Shown here: positions 1 to 10,370 of the stretch, in pieces
How positions within the stretch are numbered: the first letter of the stretch is position 1
How the letters are laid out: the number at the start of each line of letters is the position of its first letter
Assembly (NCBI GenBank): GCA_963555705.1
Contig: OY743169.1
Coordinates: 131,501 to 195,500 of the forward strand
DNA from: Ligustrum vulgare
Taxonomy: Eukaryota > Streptophyta > Magnoliopsida > Lamiales > Oleaceae
DNA: 64,000 nt
Direction: 5' to 3'
Position numbers and translations under genes: made by a program
Notes under the pieces: generated by a model
Database searches by the model: none
What the model was told of the DNA's origin: nothing
What the model saw: the letters and a program-made list of their open reading frames with translations, nothing else

Positions 1-2320
1 TGAGATTTTTAATGAACTAATCTTTTTCAAAAATCTGAATAAATTAATTTGTATATCTATTACGCATTTGGTAAAGTAGCACTTGTATGTTTAACCACCA
101 ATTTTTCTATAATCTACGCTTTAAATCAGTAGTGGAAACACTCATTAAATATTGTCATCGAGTAAATTTTTTTTTTTTTTTAAAGGTTGGAATAAGGCTA
201 AAGAATAGGGAAATAAACTTGTGGTATAAACTATGGACATTTTTTTTTTTATAATTTTTTATAAATTTGTCGCTATAAAGTATAATTTTTTTTTTTAAGG
301 AATTTGCATTAATTAACGATTTTTTTTTTTTTTTTTGGTTACAATAATTATAACTGTACAGTTGTTTATGTAGAGTGGTTAAAAATGTGTTCCGAGTTTT
401 GATTGAAGCCAAAAAATAGTGGTTTTCGACGTAGATAATAACAAGAGAGTAATATGTTTTGCTAAAAATACATAATTGAATAGTAGGTTAAAAATAATGT
501 ATGTGGCGAAAAAGGAGCTAAATATAGAAGTGATAATCTATTGTATAGGAACGAAATTGTCATGATAAATTTGTAACTGGCAGTTGACAATTGAGCCTTA
601 TATGTGCAACGAGTGCGCTGTGAACATTAATGAAATTGTTATTAAACTATTTTTTTGTTTTGGTTAAAACTAATTGTTGAAAAGTGGAGAAATACAAAAT
701 GTATGTGGTGAAAGAGTTTATTTAAAATTTTGTATATAAAAAAAAAAAAAAAATTGATGTATAAGCTACTATATTTGGCATTAAAAAATATTTTGTTGGG
801 ACGAAAGAATAATGTTTGAAGTATTTTGAGGAATCTAGCATAATGTAACTGTAAAATCTTTGTGATTTTTGGAATGTGGACTGTTATACTCTTCTTCATT
901 TTCGCTGGCTAGGATATGTGTATTTTAGTGCTAATTGGAAGAAGCATTGTGTTGAAAACATATACGGTATGCCTAACATTTTTGAAATGATAATATCTAA
1001 ATCTGTTTTTCCAGTTGCAGTCTTATTTATTTCGAAGGTTTCATTTTGGTTTATGAATATTCCGTCTTTCTCATTTGATGCCAGGAATATTGGTTCAGAG
1101 GATTTTGTTATGGTAAGATTACATTTTTACACTATACAGTGGAATGAACTCGGTTGGGTGTATGCTGTCGATTCCTGATCCAAAGTAAAAAATGAATCCA
1201 GAAAGCCTGAATCTTTAGAGTATGGGAGTGATTATACCCCCAGCACCAATCAATTCATGCTTCAAATTATGTTAAGAAAACACATTTCGGAAATGTTAAG
1301 TTCCATATTTCATTTCCCTATAAAAGGAAGATCATTCTTTATGCTTGAAGTAGCATACCGAGTCTTGTCAATCTCATTGTCCTTCATTTCTAGGATACAT
1401 GTTAATCCACTTGTTTGTTGCATTTCCTAACAAAAATTTGCCTTAAAAAAAAATATTATTTGTAAAAGACCTCCAATTTACAAATTTGGCCCTATTTTAG
1501 GCTGTTATATGTATTAATTAAGTTTAAAGCTAATCCGTTCGTATGTCACTGTTTACTATAATTTGCATCACATTAGTGCATTTCGTTTGTTTCCCCTTAT
1601 ACATTCTTTTCACTTGTTTATTTACTATAATTTGCATCACATTATTGATGCCTAATCATTGCAAACCTTTCTGAATTTATTATTTCTCCATTATACAAGA
1701 CTGCTACTGTACTTGCTGTCCCCTGATGGCTTTCCTAATATCGTTCAAGCTGGTGGTATCAGAATTGCTTGGAAATAATATTCGAAACAGTTTTTCCATA
1801 CCACCAGGTTCAAATGCGTTGCAAAGTTCTTTGGCCCTTCCCAAATTGTAACTTTTATGTAGTCTTAATTAATTGTTATATGATACTACACAGCATTCTA
1901 TGATTTACTGTGTCTCTTCAGCTAATAATTCTTTATAGAAAAAATAAAATATGATTATATTATGATTCGGTTAATTCAATGACGCTAAATAATACAACAA
2001 CTGTATATTTCTCGTATGGAGTACGACTTTTCACTAGTAATAATATATAAATGGATATTGAATGAGAATTGTAGCATTTTAGAGAGATAAGATTTTAACT
2101 ATAATGGATGCTAATAAAAGTCTATACCTCTGATTTTTCGAACTTGATCAACAAACAAGAACGATCTGAATCTCCAATATTTGAAACAAAGGTGGTGAGG
2201 TGTATCCTCGATGCTTAATTTAGCGAAGAGAGAAAATATTAAACATAAAGTTATGAGAAGAATAATTGTGTACATGAATACTTATCGAAAGCCTTGTGTT
2301 TATAGGGATAGGTAGTACCT
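1..2320. other. AT-rich region with no recognised gene
   Basis: The region has long T and A runs, mainly in the first 800 bases, and only short open frames without recognisable motifs. The longest plus-strand frame, 876-1178, encodes about 100 residues with no domain I can name and no codon or splice context that supports it. A 24-base direct repeat (starting TTTACTATAATTTGC) occurs at 1552-1575 and 1621-1644. No tRNA, rRNA or clear transposon end was seen. Confidence 0.5.
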
Positions 2321-2324
2321 GGGT

Positions 2325-2419
2325 AGTTGAGATACTCAGAAGTTCCATTAATAGGTGTAAGAGTCTTGACAATAGTATCCAAAAAAAGTTGTGGAACTAT
2401 AGTGATTATGTTAAACTAG
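2325..2419. repeat. Dispersed repeat, copy 1 (partner at 10268-10365)
   Basis: About 95 bases match 10268-10365 in the same orientation, with scattered substitutions and small indels. Shared blocks include GAAGTTCCATTA and GGAGTCTT/AGAGTCTT. The copy ends abruptly at 2419, exactly where the minus-strand gag frame beginning at 2794 is cut off. That marks a junction between two different old elements. The 10.3 kb copy continues a degenerate coding remnant, so this is probably a fragment of the same element family. Confidence 0.55.
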
Positions 2420-2794
2420 GTATGCTTCCGGATCACTCCTACCCTTGAATGACGGAATTGTCATTTTGATGTTGCTCATACTACCATCCATCCTATCGCC
2501 ACCAAGATCTCTATCCCTTCTTCCATGCCTAATTACTCTATCCACAATTACCCCATCGTCAAAATCACTACCTTCTTCATTCTCATCGACCCCCTCTACT
2601 CTACGACCTTGCCCACCTTGCCTGCGGGCATTAGGCACTTCCCGAGGTTGCTCAAGCCTTTCTAGCCTACCTATCACATCCCCAAACAACTGCTCAAACC
2701 GTTGTACCATCTCTTTCGTCATGTTGACTCGATCGTTGTTTTTTGTAATAGCAGATTGTTCAGACATCCTAAAACTAAATATTATATGCCTCAC
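2420..2794 (-). pseudogene. gag: Truncated Ty3/gypsy gag, N-terminal part
   Basis: The minus-strand frame has an acidic, arginine-rich, low-complexity stretch and then the motif IKMTIPSFKGRSDPEAYL. This motif is characteristic of the start of the gag capsid-like domain in plant chromoviruses. In those proteins the text continues with a conserved WE and a zinc knuckle; here the frame stops right after AYL because unrelated sequence is joined at about 2419. The likely methionine is near 2767 (MSEQSAITK). The PBS and LTR lie upstream at 3320-3985, which is the right order for gag. Family assignment to chromovirus rests on this motif only. Confidence 0.7.
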
Positions 2795-3323
2795 GTGTAT
2801 TTCGCTCGTGTATCACTCAAATTTGACTTTTACCCTCTATTGATCTCACCTCTCTACCTTTTTCCACTCAATTGCTTTAACCCCAATTGCTTCAAAGAAC
2901 GAACCCGAACTCAAACAAGTTTAAGCCCGAATGATTCAAATCGAGTAAGAGTGAGAATTCTATGAACTGTTTGGAAAACTTGAAGAAGACCTTTAGAGAA
3001 TGGAATTTGACTCGATATAGAACTTGACACTTTTATGGAAACTAGGATTGAGTGAAGAATATATTTCTTTGAAATCAAATAACTGCTATTGTAATTGGAC
3101 TGAGAATTTTCATTTTTTTTTTTTAGATTTCTCGAAAATTCAACTTTGAGAAAGACGAAACAAACGAAATTTAATTTGGATAACAAACGAAGGAAATAAC
3201 GACTATTGAATTTTTTGTGACACTTTTTGGATTAAAGACTCAAGAACTGGAAGAACACGAAAAAAAGATTAAAGAAGACTCAAGAAAACAAAACAAAGAT
3301 ATAACCTTGATTTTTGGAGCATA

Positions 3324-3337
3324 AGCTCTGATACCAG
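3324..3337 (-). other. Primer binding site, tRNA-iMet type
   Basis: Read on the minus strand the sequence is TGGTATCAGAGCT, the standard complement of the initiator methionine tRNA 3' end. It sits two bases inside the LTR edge, which on the plus strand begins TGATGCAAACC at 3339. This fixes the LTR as belonging to the gag at 2420-2794. Confidence 0.85.
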
Positions 3338-3338
3338 A

Positions 3339-3985
3339 TGATGCAAACCACGTAGCAATTGTAGCTACGCAACCCACAAATTATTGGAATCGACCCAAGA
3401 ACGCCAAAGAACCACGATTTAGAGATTGATTCAAATTAATTGAACCAAGCAACCAACACAATCAATAGATATGTTGACCTCTTGATCACAATGAAAATAA
3501 ATCTCACCCAAGATTTGAACAAACAAGATTAACTCGCAAGTTCGGATTTTATTCAATAAAGAATAAAGTATGAAAGCAAATTGCCTCTCAATAATAATAT
3601 CAAAGTTGTGTTTTGAATAATGAAAATTACATCCCTATAAATAGGGTCAAAAACTAGGTTAAGAGTTCTAATTAAACAAGGAAACAAATACCAAAAAAAT
3701 AAGGAAATAATTAAAATCCTAAAATCACGCGTATATGAATTTACGGCCGTGACTAATTTCCTTACGGCCGTAAGACTCATTCTGTTTCACCGTTACGGCC
3801 GTGAGACTCTTTTTACGGCCGTAAGCCTTAATTCTGAAATTCCTGTTTTTGATCCGATGCTGCGTTACGGCCGTGAATAATATTAGTTACGGCCGTAAGT
3901 CCAATTTCTTCAAAAATTCAGTTTTCAGCAGTAGGTTGGTTACGGCCGTGAGAGTTATGAATTACGGCCGTAATTCTTGAAATTT
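3339..3985 (-). repeat. LTR of chromovirus-like gypsy element
   Basis: The inner edge at 3339 is supported by the PBS. The outer edge is uncertain, and 3985 is only an estimate from where the pol-like frame loses integrase character. A TATA-like CTATTTATAGGG is present on the minus strand near 3640-3650. Between 3740 and 3975 there are eight ACGGCCGT cores arranged as four pairs (see the regulatory entry). On its upstream side lies the pol end, and on its downstream side lie the PBS and gag, so one LTR is flanked by both ends of an element. Confidence 0.6.
3741..3975. promoter_or_regulatory. Four palindrome pairs, TTACGGCCGTRA type
   Basis: Eight near-palindromic 12-mers occur here. Each pair has a TTACGGCCGTGA member followed by a TTACGGCCGTAA member. 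Start-to-start distances counted from the sequence are about 21, 20, 22 and 22 bp, while the bases between members differ in each pair. Pairs with the same spacing occur in elements A, B and D. A binding-site or structural role is an inference; no factor can be named. Confidence 0.6.
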
Positions 3986-4640
3986 GGAAATCTTCTTCGA
4001 CGACTTGAATGAGGTTGATCCACTCGTCGTTTTGGCTCGGTCCCAACATGGAACTTGCTTCTGTCGATGACACGAACATTGTTTTGGCCATTGTTTCTTG
4101 AACTAACTTGTCCATTGCTTCCTTAGCCTTCTTTGTCTGCAATCGAGTCATCGGCCCTCCTCGGATCTTCAACGGATCTTTGTGCGGGCTTGTATCCGTG
4201 GTCTGGATCACATCATCCCCTCCCTCTTCGAAAGGATTCGACCTCGAATCTGTACCTGCATCAAACGGAGATAGATCAGAAACATTAAATGAAGCCGAAA
4301 CATTATACTCACCAGGAAGATCTAATTTATAGGCATTGTTGTTGATCCTTTCAATCACTTGGAATGGACCATCTCCTCGCGGTTGTAACTTTGACTTGCG
4401 TTGTTCTGGAAACCGGTCCTTTCTCAAATGTACCCAAACCCAATCACCGGGTTCAAATATGATGCCGTTTCTTCCTTTGTTAACCTGCAAAGCATAATGT
4501 TCATTTTTCTTTTCAATAGCCAAAATTTCGCAGCTATATTCCATAATTAGATGCCCCCAAAAAATTGCTACAAACTCTGTTGCCAAGTGAAAGAAGCTAA
4601 AGTGTTTGTTAAGCACTCCTTCCGGAAATAGCTTCTCCAA
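3986..4640 (-). pseudogene. pol: Ty3/gypsy pol fragment: integrase C-terminal region
   Basis: The minus-strand frame shows FEPGDWVWVHLRKDRFP, then KLQPRGDGPFQVIERI, then NVSDLSPFD. This is the integrase C-terminal beta-barrel region (GPF/Y-type motif) of plant gypsy elements. A polar tail follows with the sequence GGPMTRLQTKKAKEAMDKL, typical of the end of the polyprotein in several chromovirus lineages. The integrase catalytic core, RNase H and reverse transcriptase are absent: upstream of about 4500 the frame loses similarity and meets copia debris near 4650. The frame runs on to 3918, into the palindrome-rich DNA. Confidence 0.75.
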
Positions 4641-4687
4641 CTAGCAGATAGATGTAGCCTGATATGGATCTTCTACTGTTTTGGTAT

Positions 4688-4933
4688 CTAGCAAAAATCG
4701 GAATCATAATACCATATGATCTCCAACTGATCCGATTTTCTGTATGTGAGCATGTAATCTTTAGTTCTCTTTAAGTACCTCATAACCCATGTTTGGCTGC
4801 TTTCCAAATGATCCATCCCAGGGTTACTTAAATATCTCCTTAGTATCCCAATAATGTATGCAATATCCAAACGCATACAAACTTGAGCATACATCAAACT
4901 CCCTATAGCTGAACTATATGGGATCCTCTGCAT
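4688..4933 (-). pseudogene. pol: copia RT/RNase H connection fragment
   Basis: The frame includes IPYSSAIGSLMYAQVCMRLD, then RRYLSNPGMDHLESS and RYLKRTKDYMLTY. This is the highly conserved stretch after the copia RT palm leading to RNase H (family consensus SAVGSLMYA, RPDIA, GTxxxGL-like). The frame stops at the RNase H start (YDSDFC). It is an isolated fragment, with frameshifts on both sides. Confidence 0.85.
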
Positions 4934-5372
4934 TTCTTTAACTCAAGATAACTTTTCGGGCATTAGTTGAGACTAAATTGTCTCCCTTAACAATATAAGG
5001 GCGTCCCCTGATTTACTATTTTGCATGCCAAACCTCTTAAGTACTTTATCGATATAGCCCTTTGTGACAATCAAAGAATACCCCAAGAGCAATCCCGGTG
5101 TATTTGAATCCCTAATACAAAAGAGATGTCACAAAGATTTTTAATCTCAAAATTTCTTGACAAAAAATCTCATAGTTTTATGTGACATGTCTATATCATT
5201 GGTGGCAAGCAATAATCAACATAGAAAATCAGGAAAATACACTTACTCCCACTAAACTTGTAATACACACAACCATCAACAACATTAATTTCAAAACCAA
5301 ATGAGATAATTGCTTGATGAAATTTGTATTACCCTTAATGAGAAGCTAGCTTGAGCACATAAATGGATTTCT

Positions 5373-5773
5373 TTAATTTGCAAACCGTCTCATCAATGTC
5401 TCCATTGAGAAACGTCGTCTTAACATCCATTTGATGTAACTCAAGGTCAAAATGTGCAACAACCTGACTTTCCTGAAAGAGTCTTTCATTGAAATCGAAG
5501 AGAAAGTCTCTTTATAATCAATTCCTTCATTCTGTGTAAAGCCCTTAGATACAAGACGAACTTTATATCTTTCCACATTACCTTTCGAATCCCTCTTGGT
5601 TTAAAAATCCATTTAAGACCAATGAGCTTCGCACCTTCTGGTAATGGGACAAGATCCCAAACTTTATTTTCTTGCATATGCTTATACTCCTTATTTATGA
5701 CATCAATCCACTTCTGAGAGTTAGAACCCTGCATGGCCTGATGGAATTGATTGGACCATCTTCCACCATTCAA
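5373..5773 (-). pseudogene. pol: copia reverse transcriptase, N-terminal fragments
   Basis: Two overlapping minus-strand frames carry the RT start: NKEYKHMQENKVWDLVPLP, then GLKWIFKPRG, then YKVRLVSKGFTQNEGIDYKE. These are the classic copia RT fingers motifs (W-L-V-P, K-W-V/I-F-K, K-A-R-L-V-A-K-G, G-x-D-Y). A frameshift lies near 5570. The YxDD catalytic box was not found between 5373 and 4933, where the frame is scrambled. Confidence 0.85.
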
Positions 5774-6039
5774 TTATTTCCTTATGTTCTTGAAAAAATA
5801 CTATTTAAATTATCCGAAATAGCATTTTTTCCCTTTCTCTCGTGGATCTCCTTAATGGCTTTAGTTATTGAGGTTGTTGAGTTTGTACTTCTGAAATTTA
5901 CCTTATTTTGGATGGGAGGTTCTTCAACATTGTCTAGTTGAGGTTCCGGATATGCTTCTTGATCAATGACATGCATAGAAACTTGCACATTGTCAAAAGC
6001 AATAGTAGGAATCGAAACCGATCCTTCCTCAACTTCTTC

Positions 6040-6310
6040 CTTAAAGACAATATATCTAACCTTAATCTCCCCCCAAACTCAACATCCTCAAGAAATGTTG
6101 CATTTCCCGTTTCAAAAGTTTACTTAAGTGTGGGATCATAAAATTAATAGCCCCTTAAACCCTCAGAATAACCAATAAAGTAGCTGCTTACTGTTTTGGA
6201 GTCCAATTTCTTTATGTGGCCTATAAGGCCTAGCCTTAACTGGACATCCCCAAATGTGGAAATACTTTAGACTAGGTTTTCTGCCTGTCAAAAGCTCTTA
6301 AGGTATTTTA
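6040..6310 (-). pseudogene. pol: copia integrase C-terminal fragment
   Basis: On the minus strand, broken frames read GRKPSLKYFHIWGCPVKA and YRPHKE, then a GY-like stretch. This is the end of the copia integrase (family form GxKPxxxHLRxFGCxAY). Just upstream on the minus strand, about 20-30 bases away, comes the gag zinc knuckle. Protease and the integrase DDE core, together several hundred codons in an intact element, are therefore missing. Confidence 0.7.
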
Positions 6311-6329
6311 GCAGCAGTTTTAATTGGTA

Positions 6330-6524
6330 CTATATACTATCTTTCTTCAAATGTCCAGATTTCTGACAAAAGAAACAACCCTTAATGTGTTTATGTGGTT
6401 TCTTTTGTTCTGAACCTTTAGCAATTTTACGTTCTTTATTTGTTTTCTTACCCTTATCTTTAGAGGTGTTTGAAAAGTGAACACTTTCAGTTCTGTCCTG
6501 CTTCAACTTTTCTTCCTCTTGCAC
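6330..6524 (-). pseudogene. gag: copia gag zinc-knuckle fragment
   Basis: A lysine-rich stretch is followed by CFFCQKSGHLKKDS, matching the gag CCHC knuckle (C-x2-C-x4-H-x4-C) with the last cysteine replaced by serine. The loss of the fourth zinc ligand shows that the copy is inactive. The frame ends at the deletion that joins it to the integrase end. Confidence 0.8.
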
Positions 6525-6777
6525 ACAAAATAGAATGAGCTCATTTAGAGTTCATTTCTCCCTTTGATAGTTACAACTGACCTTAAATTGATTGAATTGT
6601 GCAAGAAGCTTGCACACTATGAAATGACCTCATTGAGAGTCCATTTCTACTTTGACAGTTATAACTAACCTTAAATTAACTATATTGTGCAGGAAGCAAT
6701 ATCAATACCAAATGCACGAGCAAGTCATTAGACAAGTCGAGGTTTAGTTCCTTAAGTTTTGAAGCAGTGTGAGACAT

Positions 6778-6981
6778 CTACATGATGTACTCCCTTATTT
6801 TCCCATTACGTTTATACTTTATTGAAATCAAGCTTTGCATAAGTGTGCTTGTTTCAGCCTTATCGTTTTTCGCAAAACGTTTCTTAATTTCGAAAGGCAA
6901 TTCATTGGCATCATTTACCTCCTCAGATACTATGCCACTAAAGGCTTCCGGAATGCCGCACTTAATGATCATGAGACTCAC
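6778..6981 (-). pseudogene. gag: copia gag capsid fragment
   Basis: A 67-residue minus-strand frame contains MIIKCGIPEAFSG and VNDANELPFEIKKRFAK, then LISIKYKRNGKIREYIM. This resembles the copia gag core, where a helix with L-x-x-x-KYxGxGxIxEYI is conserved. It lies upstream of the zinc knuckle in the correct order; frames between the two are disrupted. Confidence 0.7.
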
Positions 6982-7350
6982 GTAATTTAAGCAATCTCAC
7001 TTCTCAAAGTTCCTCATTTGATTAGATGAACTTTCATCCGTAAGAGGAGCAGGTTGCTCAATCCTTAGTACACGGTCTAGATCCATGCAGCCAACGAAAA
7101 GTTAATGTTCTTGTTTTGATCCTTGAAGTTTGTTCCATAAATACAGGGATTAAATTTGAGCTTGTAGATATACTAATAACAAAATTCGAAACTGAATAGA
7201 GAACACTTAAACAAAATAGCTCACATTAGTACCTTATTATGCAAATCATACATTCAAATAATGGTAGGGCCCATTACAAGATACCTAGCACAACATCAAT
7301 ATTTAGTCTTTGGACAGAAATATTAACTTGTAAGTGGTACTCTTGGTGTA

Positions 7351-7705
7351 GTGATCAAACACTGACAGTAAACCTTTCTTTGGACCGATTTATTGATCAC
7401 ACGTAAAACCAAATAACCGTCACGTATTTATCACCACAAGTTCATGTGAAATTCGGGCCAAATATTGACCTTCCTTTGGGCCGATCAATATCCGCATGAA
7501 ATAACATACAAACACCTAATTTTCCCTTGGAGTAGTGATCAAACACTGGAAATAAGACATGTTAACCAATAAACCTTTCTTTGGACCGATTTATTGGTCG
7601 CATGTTAAACCAAATAATTGCCACGTGTTTATCACCACAGGTGCATGTGAAATTCGAGCCAAATATTGACCTTTCTTTGGGCCGATCAACATCCGCAATG
7701 AACAA
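7351..7705. repeat. Two-copy tandem repeat of about 185 bp
   Basis: A unit beginning GTGATCAAACACTG at 7351 recurs at 7536. Both copies contain CCTTTCTTTGGACCGATTTA, a GTGTTTATCACCACA-like block and a TTTGGGCCGATCAA-like block in the same order. The copies have diverged by point changes. They lie in the leader of the decayed copia element. Confidence 0.75.
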
Positions 7706-7999
7706 CACACACACAAATACCTTCTAATATTCAAAGTTAATTAATATCCACAAGAGAGGTTGCTTTGGTAACATGTTGCTTCAACTAACTTATTTTCGAA
7801 TATTATATCTCTCAAAAGATTCCGATGTACCAAGATTTGAAATTGAAATCCGTTGATTTGCATCTATATTTGACTTTAGGATTTGAATTTTAGAATTCAA
7901 AACTTTAGAATAAAGCAATCCTTAAGTTGAGAGAGTCAATTGCAATATTCTTAAACTTTAGGTGGTCAATTATGTAAAATTTTAAGCTTGAAGGACTTA

Positions 8000-8545
8000 A
8001 ATTATAATTTTCCCAAAACCTTATTGGCCAATTTAGAGAAATTCCAAACTTTAGGTCCCAATTTGAAGGAAAATCAAACTTTAGATGTCCAAAATATTGA
8101 ATTTGGAAACTTTAAGGACTTAATTAGAAAATCTTCAAACTTTAAGGGACCAAATTAGAGAATTTCAGAACTTTAGGTGCTGTATTAGAAAATTTTCAAA
8201 CCTTAGGCGACTGAATTAGAAAATTTTCAAACTATAGGAGCCAAAGTAGGAAATTTCAAAACTTTAGGGGACTGAATTAGAGAATTTTCAAGCTTTAAGG
8301 ACCAGTTTTGAAAATTCTCAAACATTAGGGGCTGGATTAGAAAATTTTCAAACTTCAGGGGCTGAAATATAAAATCAGGAACTTTTATAACCCCAACTTT
8401 AATAATTTATAACCTTTGGGGCTTATTTATAAAAATCCAGAACTTGAAATGCCAACTTAATTAATTTCACAAATTTAGGGGCTGACTTCATAAAATTCAG
8501 AACTTGAAGGGCTAACTTAAATTATTTTGTAACTTTAGGATTTAA
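8000..8545. repeat. Degenerate minisatellite in copia leader
   Basis: About a dozen imperfect units of roughly 37-47 bp repeat the core AATTAGAAAATTTTCAAACT followed by TTAGGGGCT or a close variant. Later units shift to AACTTTAGGGGCT with longer spacing. No reading frame is maintained. This fits a tandem-repeat leader between PBS and gag, seen on the plus strand of a minus-strand element. Confidence 0.75.
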
Positions 8546-8689
8546 GTTTTATATCACACAACCAAAGAGGACCTGAGATGCAAATTAAAAAAATTCAAAA
8601 ATTGCACTATGGTCCCTGAAGGCTTCAAATTTCCAACCAATAGTCCCTGTCCCAAAATCGATTACAGCAGCTACTAGGGTTTCAATTGA

Positions 8690-8900
8690 ACCTAGTCGCC
8701 GCCTCAAAAAATCAGAGAACGAGGCGCACTAACGGTACGGCTTCATCTCCACCGAGCGGCGCCCGCTGACGCCGCGACTGCAGCCTCTTTCGCTGCTCCT
8801 GCAGTGCCGCGCGCAGCCAATCGCGGCGCTGCACGCCTGCGCATACCATAGCAGAGGAACCACTCACACAAGTGGCGCCCCGGCTGCACTTCACGCGGTG
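8690..8900. other. GC-rich island inside the AT-rich copia leader
   Basis: About 200 bases are strikingly GC-rich (for example GAGCGGCGCCCGCTGACGCC) in a window otherwise dominated by A and T. Short frames on both strands have no recognisable domain. It may be a captured host fragment or an unusual leader segment; nothing in the sequence decides this. Confidence 0.4.
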
Positions 8901-9114
8901 CCCATTACCGGCGGTTCCTCAACCATACCCAACATCATTCATACACGATACATTACAAATTCACAGCCAAAAATGTCAGCAAAGTTTTCACAATCCATAC
9001 CCAATGTGTATATTCATCTGAATTCATACCTGATTTCGAAAAGTATGTATGGACAGATTCTATACAATAAATTTGAATCTATAAATCACAGATGAAAATG
9101 AACCCATATTCATG

Positions 9115-9165
9115 TTTCATGTTTTGAAATCTCAAAAATGTTTCATGTTTTGAAATCTCAAAAAT
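9115..9165. repeat. 26-bp tandem duplication
   Basis: TTTCATGTTTTGAAATCTC followed by AAAAATG occurs twice head to tail, from 9115 and from 9141. A neighbouring phrase, GAAAATGAACCCATATTCA, also occurs twice, near 9093 and 9208. These look like recent slippage-scale duplications in the leader. Confidence 0.8.
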
Positions 9166-9360
9166 TCGACCATAATCATTATGCCAAATTCAGCATGTAT
9201 ATACATATGAAAATGAACCCATATTCAAACGACCCAAATTTAATTTACCCAAAAATCACGTATTAAGGCAGTAGACATTTTATAGATTTTCCAAATCCAA
9301 AATTCGTATTATGAAACACGGATCTGATAATTCAACTTGATGATTGGCTCTGATACCACT

Positions 9361-9810
9361 TGTTAGAAAATTTATGACAGATAATAATTTATCTATAATC
9401 CAAAATCATCATGCTGAATTATCAAGAATTAAATAAGTGAAGCGGAAGCGTACCTTAATCAAATATGATTCTCGATGAACGATTCGACGGTTGGATCTTC
9501 CAAATCAATACGTAGTCCTTATTTTCTCTCTGATGATGGGATGTCAAAAAGAATGAACAGTACGTAGGATTCAGGGACCATAACCGACTTTATATACTGA
9601 ATTGCCAGTTAACCTAATCCGGCCCATCATGAATTAGGTAATGGCCTGGTATCTACACATAAAAGCCCATACATTAATTAGATGCATTAAAGCCCAATAT
9701 ACCAAATCCTTATTAGATCACTTTAAATGAGCTTAACCAAATTTGATAATCTTTTATTCAATACACAATAATTCACATATAAGCCCACACGATTGATTAA
9801 AATCCTTACA
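9361..9810 (-). repeat. Ty1/copia 5' LTR with adjacent PBS
   Basis: On the minus strand the LTR runs TGTAAGG...CTAACA, and is followed after two bases by TGGTATCAGAGCC (about 9346-9358), the tRNA-iMet primer site. The plus-strand left edge TGTTAG at 9361 is therefore secure. The right edge at 9810 (CTTACA) is chosen as a TG...CA end and is less certain. A minus-strand TATA-like TATATAAAG is near 9590. No partner LTR is left in the window. Confidence 0.7.
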
Positions 9811-9849
9811 ATAGTTACCTGAAGAGTTAGGTAATTCCCTTATCCCCAT

Positions 9850-10370
9850 GACTGTGCACATAGATTCTAGACCCTGGGCTCGGGATGAGAATCCCTTGTC
9901 CTTAACTTATCCCGACATTCATTGTGCTTACAATAAGCACAAGGTAATTGAGATAGCTAGAGAGTTAGGGCTAATACCCATGTGTGATGTCAGGGCCCCT
10001 GGGTTTGAGGATGGGCAGTAAAGGATCGGGACAATGATTTTATAGTTTTTAGAAATGCGTTAAAGACTGGGTTTAGGTGGCCTATTCACCCATTCTTACT
10101 TGAGTTCCTCATCGAGCACTCCATGTGCTGGGGCAATTAGTGCAAAGCGGGTGGAGGATGCTTGTGAACTTCTTTTAGCATGTAGGTATTTATCCATAAT
10201 CCTAGCCTAGACATCCATAGGATGGTTTTCGAGCACAAGAAACTCCCTCACTTTACCTGCTTCATGTACTTGAGATACTTAGAAGTTCCATTAGGTGTAG
10301 GAGTCTTAACAATGGAATCTGAATGGCGTTTTGGGACTACAATGGCTATGTTAGATTAGGACTTGCAGGC
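9850..10370 (+). pseudogene. Degenerate transposon-like coding remnant
   Basis: Broken plus-strand frames read YPDIHCAYNKHKVIEIAREL, then IPMCDVRAPGFEDG, then TGFRWPIHPFLLEFLIEHS, and after a one-base shift QLVQSGWRMLVNFF. The last two parts resemble, in pattern only, the HPF...P-x-Q-L-x-P-N-x-W-R segment found in proteins annotated as putative gypsy-type transposon or PMD-linked N-terminal domains in plants. That resemblance is tentative. The final 100 bases (10268-10365) are the repeat also found at 2325-2419. Confidence 0.4.

Larger units (their letters stand above)
4650..9810 (-). mobile_element. Decayed Ty1/copia retrotransposon, 3' LTR missing
   Basis: Minus-strand order is LTR (9361-9810), PBS (about 9346-9358), long leader with tandem repeats (about 7100-9345), gag (6981-6778), zinc knuckle (6524-6330), integrase C-terminal region (about 6300-6040), reverse transcriptase (5773-5373) and the region before RNase H (4933-4688). 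Placing integrase before RT is diagnostic of copia. The protease and integrase core are deleted, the 3' end is lost at the junction near 4650, and all frames are broken. I do not assign a clade. Confidence 0.75.

Noticed and set aside
876..1178. A 100-residue host protein
   Set aside because: No recognisable domain and no support from neighbours; a chance frame is as likely in this AT-rich area.
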